Of a stretch of 64,000 nt of DNA, positions 18,361-28,345 are shown piece after piece. The notes below the pieces were generated by a model. The model worked only from the letters and a program-made list of their open reading frames with translations. It did not search any database and was not told the origin of the DNA. Position 1 is the stretch's first letter. Each line of letters begins with the position of its first letter. Source of the stretch: Hyphomicrobium sp. (lineage in GTDB: Bacteria > Pseudomonadota > Alphaproteobacteria > Rhizobiales > Hyphomicrobiaceae); contig JALHOF010000006.1 in the NCBI GenBank assembly GCA_022843145.1, forward strand, positions 62,001 to 126,000, in the 5' to 3' direction. The position numbers and the translations under genes are program-made.

Positions 18361-18603
18361 ATGTCTCCGCCATCGTTCAATTCGATGAAATGGATCGAAA
18401 ATTCACTGATATTCGGTGCGGTTGTGCTCGTTTTGTCGGCATGCGCGCAGTCGCCGACGACCTTGCCGGATACGGCGGCGATGCCGACACGAGCCTCGGC
18501 CGATGCGGACCGGGCGCGACACGCCAAGGCGATGGGCGAAACGTCGTCGGCCGCGTCATCGCGTCAGACCAAGGCGATCGAACAGATCCAAAGCAACCGC
18601 TGA
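18361..18603 (+). CDS. Small lipoprotein, hypothetical
   Basis: 80 residues from ATG 18361, or 72 from ATG 18385. The hydrophobic segment SLIFGAVVLVLSAC ends in a lipobox (LSAC). The remainder is short, polar and Ser/Thr/Ala-rich, resembling small outer-membrane lipoproteins. Function unknown. Confidence 0.55.
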   Translation: MSPPSFNSMKWIENSLIFGAVVLVLSACAQSPTTLPDTAAMPTRASADADRARHAKAMGETSSAASSRQTKAIEQIQSNR

Positions 18604-18844
18604 CGCGCGCCGCGCGGATTGAATGCCCGTATTTGCTGGGGCCGCCACCGGCTTAGGATGTGCCCGTGATCGGCCCAGATTGGGCATTGGGCGGAGTTCA
18701 ACAGCCGCTGGACGCGGGCCGCGACGAAGCGTAAACACGGCTGGGTTCGTGGCAGCCTCGAATCTGCGCGGGACGTGTTCCGTGGCGCGATTTGGAGGCT
18801 GGCCGGCCTGCCATCCCGAAGATCTTTTGCTCGAGAGACCGCTC

Positions 18845-20074
18845 GTGATCGAGGAATTTCACCGCATCAAGCGCCTTCCGCCCTACGTGTTCGCTGAAGT
18901 CAATCGGCTGAAGGCGGCGGCGCGAGCGCGGGGCGCGGACATCATCGATCTCGGCATGGGCAATCCCGACCTGCCGACGCCGCAACACATCGTCGACAAG
19001 CTGGTCGAGACGGTCGCCAAGCCGCGGACGCATCGCTATTCGGCGTCGAAGGGCATTCCGGGCCTGAGGCGCGCCCAGGCGGCGTACTATGAGCGGCGTT
19101 TCGGCGTCGTGCTCAATCCGGACACGCAGGTCGTCGCCACGCTCGGCTCGAAGGAAGGCTTCGCCAACATGGCGCAGGCCATCACCGCGCCCGGCGACGT
19201 GATCTTGTGCCCGAACCCGACCTATCCGATCCACGAGTTCGGCTTCATCATTTCGGGCGCCGCCATCCGGCATATTCCGGCCGGCAACGACGAAGCGTTC
19301 CTGCGCGCGGTCGAGCGGGCCTGCGCGCACTCGATCCCGAAGCCGTTGGCGCTGGTCTTGAGCTACCCGTCGAACCCGACCGCGATGACGGCGTCGCTCG
19401 ACTTCTATCGGGCGGCCGTCGATCTTGCGAAGCGGCTCGATCTCATCATCCTGTCCGACATCGCGTACTCGGAAATCTATTTCGACGACAATCCGCCGCC
19501 GTCGATCCTGCAAGTGCCGGGCGCGATGGATGTGGCGGTCGAATTCACGTCGCTGTCGAAGACCTACAACATGCCCGGCTGGCGCATGGGCTTCGCCGTC
19601 GGCAACGAGCGGCTGATCGGCGCGCTGGCGCGGGTCAAGTCGTACCTCGACTATGGCGCGTTCACGCCGATCCAGGTCGCGGCAGCGGCCGCGCTCAACG
19701 GCCCGCAGGAGTGCGTCGACGAGATCCGCCAGACCTACAAGCGCCGCCGCGATGCGCTGGTCGAGAGCTTCGGCCGCGCGGGCTGGGATATTCCGCCGCC
19801 GCCGGGCACCATGTTCGCGTGGGCGCCGATCCCGGAGCCCTACCGCCACCTCGGCTCGGTGGAGTTTTCCAAACTCCTGATCGAGAAGGCGGACGTCGCG
19901 GTGTCGCCGGGCCTCGGCTTCGGCGAATACGGCGAAGGCTTCGTGCGCGTGGCGCTGGTCGAGAACGAGCACCGCATCCGGCAGGCGGCGCGCAACCTGA
20001 AGAAGTTCTTCGGGCAGGGCGTCGACAGCTTGCACAACGTGATCCCCCATCCCGCCATCAAAGCAAGCCGTTAA
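18845..20074 (+). CDS. alaC: PLP-dependent aminotransferase, AlaC type
   Basis: 409 residues from GTG 18845 (MIEEFHRIKRLPPYVFAEV), which fits the AlaC N-terminus better than upstream in-frame starts. Fold type I aminotransferase: DLGMGNPDLPTPQHIV, HRYSASKGIPGLRRA, the Asp of LIILSDIAYSEIYFD, the PLP lysine in SLSKTYNMPGWRMGF, and the arginine in EGFVRVALVEN. AlaC makes alanine from pyruvate and glutamate; relatives are annotated LL-diaminopimelate aminotransferase. It precedes hom by 7 bases, an arrangement conserved in Hyphomicrobiales. Confidence 0.88.
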   Translation: MIEEFHRIKRLPPYVFAEVNRLKAAARARGADIIDLGMGNPDLPTPQHIVDKLVETVAKPRTHRYSASKGIPGLRRAQAAYYERRFGVVLNPDTQVVATLGSKEGFANMAQAITAPGDVILCPNPTYPIHEFGFIISGAAIRHIPAGNDEAFLRAVERACAHSIPKPLALVLSYPSNPTAMTASLDFYRAAVDLAKRLDLIILSDIAYSEIYFDDNPPPSILQVPGAMDVAVEFTSLSKTYNMPGWRMGFAVGNERLIGALARVKSYLDYGAFTPIQVAAAAALNGPQECVDEIRQTYKRRRDALVESFGRAGWDIPPPPGTMFAWAPIPEPYRHLGSVEFSKLLIEKADVAVSPGLGFGEYGEGFVRVALVENEHRIRQAARNLKKFFGQGVDSLHNVIPHPAIKASR

Positions 20075-20081
20075 GCCCATC

Positions 20082-21407
20082 ATGAAAGAGCCCCTGTCTC
20101 TCGGCATCGCCGGTCTCGGCACGGTTGGCGCTGGCCTGATGCAATTGATCGAGACCAACGGCAAGCGCATCGCCGAGATCACCGGTCGCGAATTGCGCAT
20201 CACGGGCGTTTCGGCGCGGACGCGCGGTAAAAGCCGCGGCGTCGCGCTGACGGGCATCGAGTGGTTCGACGATCCGGTGAAGCTCGCGACGGCACCGGGG
20301 ATCGACGTGTTCGTCGAGCTCATCGGCGGTGACGAAGGCACGCCGCGCGAGGCGGTCGAGGCCGCGTTGAAGGCGAAGAAGCACGTCGTCACAGCCAACA
20401 AGGCGCTGCTCGCCAAGCATGGCGTGGCGCTGGCGAAGCTCGCCGAGAAGAACGGCGTGTCGCTCAACTTCGAAGCGGCGGTGGCGGGCGGTATTCCCGT
20501 CATCAAGGCGCTGCGCGAGGCGCTGGCCGCCAACGAGGTGCGTCGCGTCTACGGCATTCTCAACGGCACCTGCAACTACATCCTGTCGAAGATGCAGGAC
20601 GAGGGCAGCGCTTTCGGCGACGTGCTCGCGGAGGCGCAGGCGAAGGGTTATGCGGAGGCCGACCCGACGTTCGACATCGGCGGCTTCGACACCGCGCACA
20701 AGCTGACGATCCTGACCAGCCTCGCGTTTGGCACGGAGGTCGCGCTCGACGAAATCCATGTCGAGGGCATCCAGTCGATCACCTCGGCGGACATCGAGGC
20801 GGCGGACGCGCTGGGCTTTCGCATCAAGCTGCTCGGCGTCGCGGTCAAGACAGAGAGTGGCATCGAGGCGCGGGTCGGGCCGGCGATGGTGCCGAAGCAC
20901 TCGGCGGTCGCGGAGGTCTCGGGCGTCACCAATTGTGTCGCGATCGACGCCGATTTCGCGGGCAACATCCTGCTCATCGGACCTGGCGCTGGCGCCAAGC
21001 CCACGGCATCGGCAGTGGCGAGCGACATCATCGATATCGCGCGCGGAAGCGTGCTGCCGCCGTTCGTCGTCCCGACAGGCAAATTGAAGCGGCACAAGCG
21101 CGCGCGCATCGACGCGCATCAGGGCGCCTATTACGTGCGGCTCGCGGTCTACGACAAGCCGGGCGCGATGGCGGCGATCGCCAAGCGGATGGGCGACCGC
21201 GACGTCAGCCTCGAGAGCATCGTGCAGCGGCGGCCACGCGCGGCATTGCCGGGGATCGATGCGCGGCAAGCGCCTGGAACGGCGACGCCGGTCGTCCTCG
21301 TCACACACGAGACGACCGAGGATGCGATCAGGAAAGCGCTCGAGGCGATCGAGCAGGACGGCAAGGTGGCGGAGCGGCCGCAGTTGATCCGGATCGAACG
21401 GCTCTAG
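20082..21407 (+). CDS. hom: Homoserine dehydrogenase
   Basis: 441 residues. NAD(P)-binding GIAGLGTVGAGLMQLI at the N-terminus, VTANKALLAKHG, the catalytic-domain segment GILNGTCNYILSKMQDEG, and a C-terminal ACT domain (YYVRLAVYDKPGAMAAIA, residues ~350-430) for threonine feedback. It reduces aspartate semialdehyde to homoserine, the shared precursor of threonine and methionine; metY and metC nearby use the product branch. Confidence 0.95.
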   Translation: MKEPLSLGIAGLGTVGAGLMQLIETNGKRIAEITGRELRITGVSARTRGKSRGVALTGIEWFDDPVKLATAPGIDVFVELIGGDEGTPREAVEAALKAKKHVVTANKALLAKHGVALAKLAEKNGVSLNFEAAVAGGIPVIKALREALAANEVRRVYGILNGTCNYILSKMQDEGSAFGDVLAEAQAKGYAEADPTFDIGGFDTAHKLTILTSLAFGTEVALDEIHVEGIQSITSADIEAADALGFRIKLLGVAVKTESGIEARVGPAMVPKHSAVAEVSGVTNCVAIDADFAGNILLIGPGAGAKPTASAVASDIIDIARGSVLPPFVVPTGKLKRHKRARIDAHQGAYYVRLAVYDKPGAMAAIAKRMGDRDVSLESIVQRRPRAALPGIDARQAPGTATPVVLVTHETTEDAIRKALEAIEQDGKVAERPQLIRIERL

Positions 21408-21475
21408 GTGCCGTCGCGGGACCGGCTGTAGCGGCCGGTGGGTGGGGAATGGGCACGGCCCGGAGGATTTGCACG

Positions 21476-22465
21476 ATGTCGACCGACAACAACGGCAGGA
21501 GCGTCGGTCTCGATCGCGTGCTGGTGCTCGAAGTGGCGCGCGTGACGGAAGCGGCGGCAATCGCGGCGGCACGCCTGCGCGGACGCGGCAACGAGAAGGC
21601 CGCCGACAAGGCCGCCGTCGACGCGATGTGGCGCGAACTTGGCAGGCTCGCTATTCGCGGAACGGTTGTGATCGGCGAAGGCGAGAGAGACGAGGCGCCG
21701 ATGCTCTATATCGGCGAAACGGTCGGCTCGGGCGACGGCCCAGAGGTCGATATCGCCGCCGATCCGCTCGAAGGCACGACGATCTGCGCGAAGTCGATGC
21801 CGAATTCATTTTCCGTTCTCGCCATTGCGGAGCGCGGCGGCCTGTTGCACGCGCCGGACATGTACATGAGCAAGATCGCTATAGGCCCCGGCTACCCGGA
21901 CGGCATCGTCGATCTGGATGCGCCCGCGATCGAAAACCTCACCGCCCTCGCCAAGGCCAAGGGCGTTCCGGTATCGGAGATCACGGCTTGCATCCTCGAC
22001 CGGCCGCGACACGCGGACCTGATCAAGGCGGTGCGCGACGCCGGCGCGGCCGTACAGCTAATTCCCGATGGCGACATCGCGGGCGTGATCTGGACCACCG
22101 ACCCCGGCGAGACGGGCATCGACATCTACATGGGGTCGGGCGGCGCCCCAGAGGGTGTGCTGGCGGCCGCGGCGCTGCGCTGCATCGGCGGCCAGATCCA
22201 GGCCCGGTTGATGGCATCGAACGACGACGAGCGCAAGCGCGCGGCGGCGATGGGCATCACCAGCATAAACCGCAAATATCTGCTCGATGACATGGCGCCG
22301 GCCGACGTCATCTTCTCGGCCACGGGTATCACCGACGGGTCGCTGCTGGATGGGGTGCATTTCCGTGGTGATGTCGCCGAGACGGAAACGGTTGTCATGC
22401 GCTCGAAGACGGGCACGGTGCGCCGCATCAGGACCTCCTCGCGCATCATCGCAGCGTCCGCCTGA
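21476..22465 (+). CDS. glpX: Fructose-1,6-bisphosphatase class II
   Basis: 329 residues from ATG 21476 with a GGAGG site. GlpX signatures: GTVVIGEGERDEAPMLYIG, DPLEGTTICA (metal-binding D-P-L-E-G-T), and ATGITDGSLLDGV. It hydrolyses fructose-1,6-bisphosphate, with possible sedoheptulose-bisphosphatase activity. It lies third in alaC-hom-glpX and is followed by a phosphofructokinase gene with the opposite activity. Confidence 0.94.
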   Translation: MSTDNNGRSVGLDRVLVLEVARVTEAAAIAAARLRGRGNEKAADKAAVDAMWRELGRLAIRGTVVIGEGERDEAPMLYIGETVGSGDGPEVDIAADPLEGTTICAKSMPNSFSVLAIAERGGLLHAPDMYMSKIAIGPGYPDGIVDLDAPAIENLTALAKAKGVPVSEITACILDRPRHADLIKAVRDAGAAVQLIPDGDIAGVIWTTDPGETGIDIYMGSGGAPEGVLAAAALRCIGGQIQARLMASNDDERKRAAAMGITSINRKYLLDDMAPADVIFSATGITDGSLLDGVHFRGDVAETETVVMRSKTGTVRRIRTSSRIIAASA

Positions 22466-22661
22466 CGGGTATGGAACCGCCGCGCCCAAGAGCCGCGGCG
22501 CTTGCACTTCCCATGCCCTGCCGCCGATGCTATCGAACGACCCCAACGGGCGGTGGCAGCCGGGCATTCGTTCGAGCATGACCGCACGACGCGCGGCCTC
22601 TCGCTCGGTTCGAGAGGCCGAGTTGTCGAAGGCCTGGCAGGCTCAGGGAGGTCGCTCGAAA

Positions 22662-23918
22662 ATGGCCAAGAATGCCGTCTATGCTCAGTCCGGCGGCGTC
22701 ACCGCAGTCATCAATGCATCGGCCTGCGGGGTCATCGAGACCGCGCGCCGTCACGGCGATAAGATCGGCACGGTCTATGCCGGCCGCAACGGTATCATCG
22801 GCGCGCTGACCGAAGAGCTGATCGACACTTCGGCCGAGAGCGACGCGGCGATCGCGGCGCTCCGCCATACGCCGTCTGGCGCGTTCGGCTCGTGCCGCTT
22901 CAAGCTCAAGGACCTCGAGACGTCGAAGCGCGAGTACGACCGCCTGATCGAGGTCTTCAAGGCGCACGACATCGGCTACTTCTTCTACAATGGCGGCGGC
23001 GACAGCGCCGACACCTGCTTCAAGGTTTCGCAGCTCTCCGAGAAGACGGGCTATCCGGTCCAGGCCATCCACGTGCCGAAGACGATCGACAACGACCTGC
23101 CGATCACCGACACCTGCCCCGGCTTCGGTTCGGTCGCAAAATACGTTGCCATCTCGACCCGGGAAGCATCCTACGACGTGCGCTCGATGTCGAAGACATC
23201 GACCAAGGTGATGGTGATCGAGGTCATGGGCCGCCACGCGGGCTGGATCGCGGCGGCCGGCGCCCTCGCGGCCGACGCCGAGAACGACATTCCGGTCCTG
23301 ATCCTGTTCCCCGAGATCAAGTTCGACCAAGAGAAGTTCCTGGCCGAGGTCAAGGCCAAGGTCGACAAGTACGATTACTGCACGGTCATCGTGTCGGAGG
23401 GTGCGAAGAACCCCGACGGCAAGTTCCTGGCCGAGCAGGGCACCACGGATGCGTTCGGACATGCGCAGCTCGGCGGTGCGGCGCCCGTCGTCGCCGACAT
23501 GGTGCGCAAGGCTCTCGGCTACAAGTTCCACTGGGCGGTCGCGGACTACCTGCAGCGCTCGGCCCGCCACATCGCGTCGGGTACCGACGTGGCGCAGGCC
23601 TACGCTGTGGGACAGGCGGCGGTCGAACTCGCGCTCAAGGGTGAGAACTCGGTCATGCCGACGATCGTGCGCGCTTCCGATCACCCCTATAAGTGGGAGA
23701 TCGGCCACGCGCCGCTGTCGAAGGTGGCGAACGTCGAGAAGTTCATGCCGCGCGAGTTCATCTCGGCCGACGGGTTCGGCATCACTGAGGCGTGCCGCAC
23801 GTACTTGTCGCCGCTGATCCAGGGCGAGGACTATCCGCCCTACCATAACGGCCTGCCGCGCTACGTGACCTTGAAGAACCAGTTGGTCGCGAAGCGGCTC
23901 CCCGAGTTCAAGCTCTGA
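22662..23918 (+). CDS. pfp: 6-phosphofructokinase, probably pyrophosphate-dependent
   Basis: 418 residues from ATG 22662 with GGGAGG 16 bases upstream. A PFK-family enzyme: YAQSGGVTAVINAS, YFFYNGGGDSADTC and HVPKTIDNDLPITDTCPGFG. The lysine of PKTIDND replaces the glycine of ATP-dependent enzymes (PGTIDND), a hallmark of PPi-PFK. The GGGDS motif is unlike both the GGDGS of ATP-PFK and the GGDD of classic PPi-PFK, so the phosphoryl donor should be tested. A PPi enzyme is reversible and would work with glpX next door. Confidence 0.88.
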   Translation: MAKNAVYAQSGGVTAVINASACGVIETARRHGDKIGTVYAGRNGIIGALTEELIDTSAESDAAIAALRHTPSGAFGSCRFKLKDLETSKREYDRLIEVFKAHDIGYFFYNGGGDSADTCFKVSQLSEKTGYPVQAIHVPKTIDNDLPITDTCPGFGSVAKYVAISTREASYDVRSMSKTSTKVMVIEVMGRHAGWIAAAGALAADAENDIPVLILFPEIKFDQEKFLAEVKAKVDKYDYCTVIVSEGAKNPDGKFLAEQGTTDAFGHAQLGGAAPVVADMVRKALGYKFHWAVADYLQRSARHIASGTDVAQAYAVGQAAVELALKGENSVMPTIVRASDHPYKWEIGHAPLSKVANVEKFMPREFISADGFGITEACRTYLSPLIQGEDYPPYHNGLPRYVTLKNQLVAKRLPEFKL

Positions 23919-24129
23919 GTCACAGGTTCCGGGCGACCTACAAGGTCTGGGCCACAAGCTCTGCTGCTCAGGTTTCGGGGGGCATCCGGTCGTTGGCCTT
24001 ATGGTCGAGGCGGCCTTAACCCCAAGCCGAGAAACAGTGGACGGTCGCGGTCCCGGCAGGGCGACAGAAGTCATTTTCTGGCCTAGCTTCGCGTGCACGT
24101 AGCAACTCTGTATTGCGTCAGGGGGCACG

Positions 24130-25080
24130 ATGTTGCGTGAACTGTTTTTCGTTGCGGCCGGAGCGTTGGCTTTCGATCTCGCGGCCATTGCCGTCCTCGA
24201 TCAGCGGGCGCTGGCGGGCGACGATCCGGCGTCATTGACCGCGCCCGCGACCGCAGCGTCCGACAGCGCGAGTTTCGTCGCGGCGGGTGCGGCGTCGATG
24301 ATCGTTCTTCCGGGCACGGCATCCGCATCTAACGCGGCGGCCGCCGCCGAAGACGCGGCACAGCAAGCGTTAATGCGACGGGCCTCGGAAGAGGCCGGCG
24401 CCGCCGCGGAGATCCGGCGCAAGGCCGAGGATCTGAGCCGCAGATTCGTGTCTGAGCACGGCGACGTGTCGGCCACGCCCGCATCCGCGCCCGACGCATC
24501 GCCAGCGATGGCGTCCATCGAGCCGGTTCGCGCGGTGCCGGCGGCAGCGATTGCGTCAACGGTGGCGCGCGGGGGCGAAGCGATCGTCACGACGGCCGAT
24601 CCGCTGGACGTGGCGCGGCGTCAGGCGGCCGAGGCCGAGGCGCGCGCGGCCGCGGAAAGGACCGCACGACTGGCAGCCGAAGCCAACGCAGGCGCGGCGA
24701 TCGAACAGGCTGCAAAGGCCCTGGCGCGGGCGCGCGAGGAGGCGGAGGCCGCGACCCGTCGCGCGGCGGCGGCCGAGGCGCGGGCGCTGAAAGCGACGCA
24801 GAATGCGCAGCGTCAGATCTCCAAGGCCGCAGCGGCGACCGTTTCGGTGGACAAGCAGCGGGCGGCGACGCGGGTGCATTCGGCAGCCGCCAAGATGGAG
24901 CCGGCACCGCCCGCCGTGGCCATCGTCAAGCCCGGCGCGCTGACCTCGGTGCCGAAGTCGGCGCTGGGTGCGATGCCTCCGGCGAGTGCCACTCTTCAGC
25001 CGGGCAAAGAGCCGCCGTCGAAGTGGTCGCCGCCGTCGCCTCCGGTCCTGTCCGGGCTCGTGCCGAGCTTTGCGCAATAG
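24130..25080 (+). CDS. Hypothetical Ala-rich protein with predicted coiled coil
   Basis: 316 residues. The N-terminus (LRELFFVAAGALAFDLAAIAVL) is a signal anchor or signal peptide. Residues ~160-240 are an Ala/Glu/Arg-rich helix (QAAEAEARAAAERTARLAAE...) likely to form a coiled coil. The C-terminus is Pro-rich. Low complexity hinders family assignment; it may be an envelope structural protein. Confidence 0.6.
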   Translation: MLRELFFVAAGALAFDLAAIAVLDQRALAGDDPASLTAPATAASDSASFVAAGAASMIVLPGTASASNAAAAAEDAAQQALMRRASEEAGAAAEIRRKAEDLSRRFVSEHGDVSATPASAPDASPAMASIEPVRAVPAAAIASTVARGGEAIVTTADPLDVARRQAAEAEARAAAERTARLAAEANAGAAIEQAAKALARAREEAEAATRRAAAAEARALKATQNAQRQISKAAAATVSVDKQRAATRVHSAAAKMEPAPPAVAIVKPGALTSVPKSALGAMPPASATLQPGKEPPSKWSPPSPPVLSGLVPSFAQ

Positions 25081-25126
25081 CGCAGCCGCTCGACCTTCTT
25101 TGGTACCAGGCTTTCCATAGTGGCAG

Positions 25127-26329
25127 TCAGGCCTTGGTGGCATTGAGACGGTCGAACCCTGCTGCGAGATCGGCTTTCAAGTCGTCGACGTGATCGAGGC
25201 CGATGTGGAAGCGCAGCGTCGGGCCGGCCGGCGCCCAGGTCGTCGCGGTGCGGTAGGCGCGCGCGTCGAAGGGAATGACGAGGCTCTCGTAGCCGCCCCA
25301 TGAAAAGCCCATGCCGAACAGTTCGAGCCCGTCGAGCATCGCGGCGACCGCGGCGTCGGACACGGGCTTCAGAACGATCGAGAACAGACCGCTCGCCCCC
25401 GTGAAGTCGCGCCGCCAGATCGTGTGCTGCGGGTGCGACGGGAGGCCGGGATGCAGCACAGAGGCCACCTCCGGCCGCGCCTCGAGCCACCGGGCGATAT
25501 CGAGCGCCTGCGCCTGGTGGCGCTCGAGGCGGACGTCGAGCGTGCGCAAACCGCGCAGGCCGAGATAGGTTTCTTCCGAGCCCGGACAGAGGCCGAGCGC
25601 ATCCTTGGCGCGCTCGATGTGCCGGGCGGCGCGCGCATTGGCGGTGACCGCGCCGAGCATGGCATCCGCATGGCCGACGATGTACTTGGTTGCGGCGTGG
25701 ACCGACACGTCGACGCCGTGAGCGAGCGCATCGAAATAAAGCGGGGTGGCCCAGGTGTTGTCCATGACGAGCCAAACGCCGCGCTGCTGCGTGACCTGGG
25801 CGATGGCCGGGATGTCCTGCATTTCGAAGGTCTGCGAGCCGGGGCTCTCGGTGAACACGACACGGGTGTTGGGCCGGATCAGTCTCGCAATGTCCGCGCC
25901 GGCGAGCGGATCGTAGTAGGTGGTCTCGACGCCGAGCCGTTGCAGCATGTTATCGCAGAAGCGGCGGGTCGGCTGGTAGACGCTGTCGGTCACGAGGATG
26001 TGGTCGCCAGATTCGACGAAGGCCAGCAGCGACAGTGTCACGGCTTCGAGGCCGGATGCAGTCAGAACTGTTTTGTCGCCGCCTTCGAGTTGACGGATCG
26101 CATCGGCGAGTGCGGTTACGGTGGGCGTGCCGCGGCGGCCGTAGGTGTACGGCTGGTCGTACGACTTCAACGCGGCGACCGTCGGGAACAGCACGGTCGA
26201 GCCGCGATAGACGGGCGGATTGACGAAGCCGTGGTTGGCGCGCGGATCGCGGCCGGCATGGACGATGATGGTGGCCGGGCGGCGCGGGCCGTGGCGGTCG
26301 CCGCGGTCGCCGGAATCGTTCGTGGTCAT
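25127..26329 (-). CDS. metC: Cystathionine beta-lyase
   Basis: 400 residues from the ATG at 26329. Gamma-family PLP enzyme with TYGRRGTPTVTALADAI, TASGLEAVTLSLLAF, VMDNTWATPLYFDALAHG and PLP lysine in SVHAATKYIVGHADAMLG. AATKYI and GSEETYLGLRGLRTL point to MetC rather than MetB. It cleaves cystathionine to homocysteine, pyruvate and ammonia. With metY, the cell has both transsulfuration-type and direct-sulfhydrylation enzymes. Confidence 0.9.
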   Translation of the reverse strand: MTTNDSGDRGDRHGPRRPATIIVHAGRDPRANHGFVNPPVYRGSTVLFPTVAALKSYDQPYTYGRRGTPTVTALADAIRQLEGGDKTVLTASGLEAVTLSLLAFVESGDHILVTDSVYQPTRRFCDNMLQRLGVETTYYDPLAGADIARLIRPNTRVVFTESPGSQTFEMQDIPAIAQVTQQRGVWLVMDNTWATPLYFDALAHGVDVSVHAATKYIVGHADAMLGAVTANARAARHIERAKDALGLCPGSEETYLGLRGLRTLDVRLERHQAQALDIARWLEARPEVASVLHPGLPSHPQHTIWRRDFTGASGLFSIVLKPVSDAAVAAMLDGLELFGMGFSWGGYESLVIPFDARAYRTATTWAPAGPTLRFHIGLDHVDDLKADLAAGFDRLNATKA

Positions 26330-26536
26330 GGTGTCACCGCATCTCGTGGTTCGCGCCAAGTGCCGCGAGTTGGCCTGCGCGGTCAAGGTCTCCGCCGCAA
26401 GCGTCATTTCCGGCGGGGCAGAGCCGGGGGCCTACGATCGCGGGATTGCGCTGGCCGGTGCCCGCATTAAGGTCTGCGATGGCCGCGCGGGACGACACGG
26501 TTCGTGGCGGATCGGGCGCGCGCCTCGGGGGATGGG

Positions 26537-27127
26537 ATGGAACTGACGGGTTGGTGGGGGGCGGCGATACTCGCGGCGCCGTTCGTGCTGCTGATCGCGG
26601 TGATTGCCGTGAGCGCACGGTCGCCCGCGCGCGCGAAGGCGCCGGTCGTGCCGCAGGACATCGCAACCGGCCGCTATGGATCGCCCGTGCCAGACCGGCG
26701 CGCCGTCGAGCGAGCGGCCGAGCCGGCGAAGGCCGCTCCGGCGGCGGTCACGGCCCTGCCGCTCGAGGATCTGCTGGCCGCGATCGCGTCGGCGGAGCGG
26801 TCGTCCGACGAGGCACGGCTTGCGGGGCTCTATGTCGCGCTGGCCCGGCATCACGTCTCGACGGGACGCACGGACGATGCGGCGGGCGTGCTGCGGCAAT
26901 CGATCCGCATCGCGAGCAGGCTGGGGCTTCCGGGAGACCATGCGGCGGCGCGCATCGAACTGGGCGATCTCGCGCTTGCAAGCGGCGATCTGACGACGGC
27001 GTGCGAGCATTGGCAGATTGCGCGCGGGCTCTATTTCGATCTCAAGCATGCGCGCGAACTGGAGGCTGCCGAAGCTCGGATGCAGCGCACCGGCTGCCCG
27101 ACAGACTGGGTGCTGAACGACTTTTGA
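26537..27127 (+). CDS. Hypothetical membrane-anchored TPR-like protein
   Basis: 196 residues from ATG 26537. One N-terminal membrane helix (WWGAAILAAPFVLLIAVIAV), a linker, then a helical-repeat region from ~85: AGLYVALARHHVSTGRTDDAAGVLRQSI and ARIELGDLALASGDLTTACEHW, consistent with two or three TPR units. A scaffold role in the periplasm or at the membrane is possible. It converges with the gene at 27152. Confidence 0.6.
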   Translation: MELTGWWGAAILAAPFVLLIAVIAVSARSPARAKAPVVPQDIATGRYGSPVPDRRAVERAAEPAKAAPAAVTALPLEDLLAAIASAERSSDEARLAGLYVALARHHVSTGRTDDAAGVLRQSIRIASRLGLPGDHAAARIELGDLALASGDLTTACEHWQIARGLYFDLKHARELEAAEARMQRTGCPTDWVLNDF

Positions 27128-27151
27128 CGGCGTGCCGGGCCTCTGGCGCGG

Positions 27152-28177
27152 CTATTTGAGAACGATCTCGACCTCGACGTTGTCGCCGCTCTGGACCGAG
27201 AAGTCGCGGCGGAACGGGCGGCCACCGGACCGGGCGATGGCGGAATAGTTGCCCGGCGCGAGATGATGGATCGGCAGCGCGCCGACGCTTTCCTTGACCA
27301 TTTCGCCTTGCAGCGTCTGGATCGTCCATTTGGTGTCGGCGAGCGCTTCGCCGCCGGCGCGATTGACGAGTTTGAAACGGACCTTGGCGGCGCTGTGGGC
27401 GACGGTGGCCTCGGTCAGCTTTCCGGCTTCGACGTTGACGTCGGCGCGGATGACGGCGTTGGCGTCGCCGTAGGTCGAGACGATCTGATAGAGGCCGGCG
27501 TTCAAGCGGATGATGAGGCCGGGCTTGGCGCCGGACATGACGGTCGATCGTGTGTTGAGCTGATCGCGCTCGTCGGAGAGGATGCTGTACGTGACGGTGT
27601 TCGAAGGCGCGGGAGCAGTGCCGAGCAAGGCCGTGACGCGCAATCCACCGGCGTTGAGGACGAACTGCTCGGTGGTCGGCGCGCCGGCCTTGGCGACGAT
27701 CTTGCGCGTGAGGTGGGCGCGGCCGAACGAGGCGTTGACGACGTAGTCGCCCGGCGGAAGCTTCAAGGTCGGCATCGGATCGCGGATCGTGCTCAACATC
27801 TTGAGCTTGCTGTCGCGCGGCGGCTTATCCTCGTAGACGCGCCACACGATGCCTTTGTCGATGCGCTGGCCGTCGGAGGTGAGAAGCGCGACGAGCTTGA
27901 CCTGGGCGACCTGCGGGGCGGCGGCGGGATCAGAGGGGTTGCGCGGGACGAGCGTGGTGTTGGCATCCGGCAAGGCAGGAGCGGGCGGGGCCGTTGAAGG
28001 CGTCTGGGTCGGAGCGGGCGTGTCGGCGGGCGGCGCGACCGGCTCGGGCACCTGTGCGGGCACCGCTTGCTGCGCGCGGACCGGCATCACGGCAGCCGCC
28101 GTCGCCACGGCGGTCGCCACGACGAGAACGAGGGCGTGCGCGAACTCAATCATGATGCGTCGGCGGCGAAGTGACAT
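27152..28177 (-). CDS. Secreted hypothetical protein related to the C-terminal part of the adjacent VWA protein
   Basis: 341 residues with a long signal peptide (cut near VRAQQA) and a Pro-rich spacer. Repeated beta-sandwich-like units contain LPPGDYVVNASFGRAHLTRKI and HLAPGNYSAIARSGGRPFRR, close in pattern to LAPGRYVAQVEWRGRRLERP in the neighbour at 28346-30352. Both are on the minus strand with this gene downstream, 168 bases apart. Probably a surface or periplasmic binding protein. Confidence 0.65.
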   Translation of the reverse strand: MSLRRRRIMIEFAHALVLVVATAVATAAAVMPVRAQQAVPAQVPEPVAPPADTPAPTQTPSTAPPAPALPDANTTLVPRNPSDPAAAPQVAQVKLVALLTSDGQRIDKGIVWRVYEDKPPRDSKLKMLSTIRDPMPTLKLPPGDYVVNASFGRAHLTRKIVAKAGAPTTEQFVLNAGGLRVTALLGTAPAPSNTVTYSILSDERDQLNTRSTVMSGAKPGLIIRLNAGLYQIVSTYGDANAVIRADVNVEAGKLTEATVAHSAAKVRFKLVNRAGGEALADTKWTIQTLQGEMVKESVGALPIHHLAPGNYSAIARSGGRPFRRDFSVQSGDNVEVEIVLK

Positions 28178-28345
28178 AACTCTCCCTTGCAGTGACCCGA
28201 ATGAGGGGGTGCCGGATCAGACCGGACACCAGACCGAGGGTCTACGAAAATCGACGCGAAAACCACACCGGAAAAATGCGCTTCCCATGTGGCAGAGGTG
28301 CCGCCCCGCGCGTCGGCGGCGATGCGGGATGGCCACGGTGACGGG

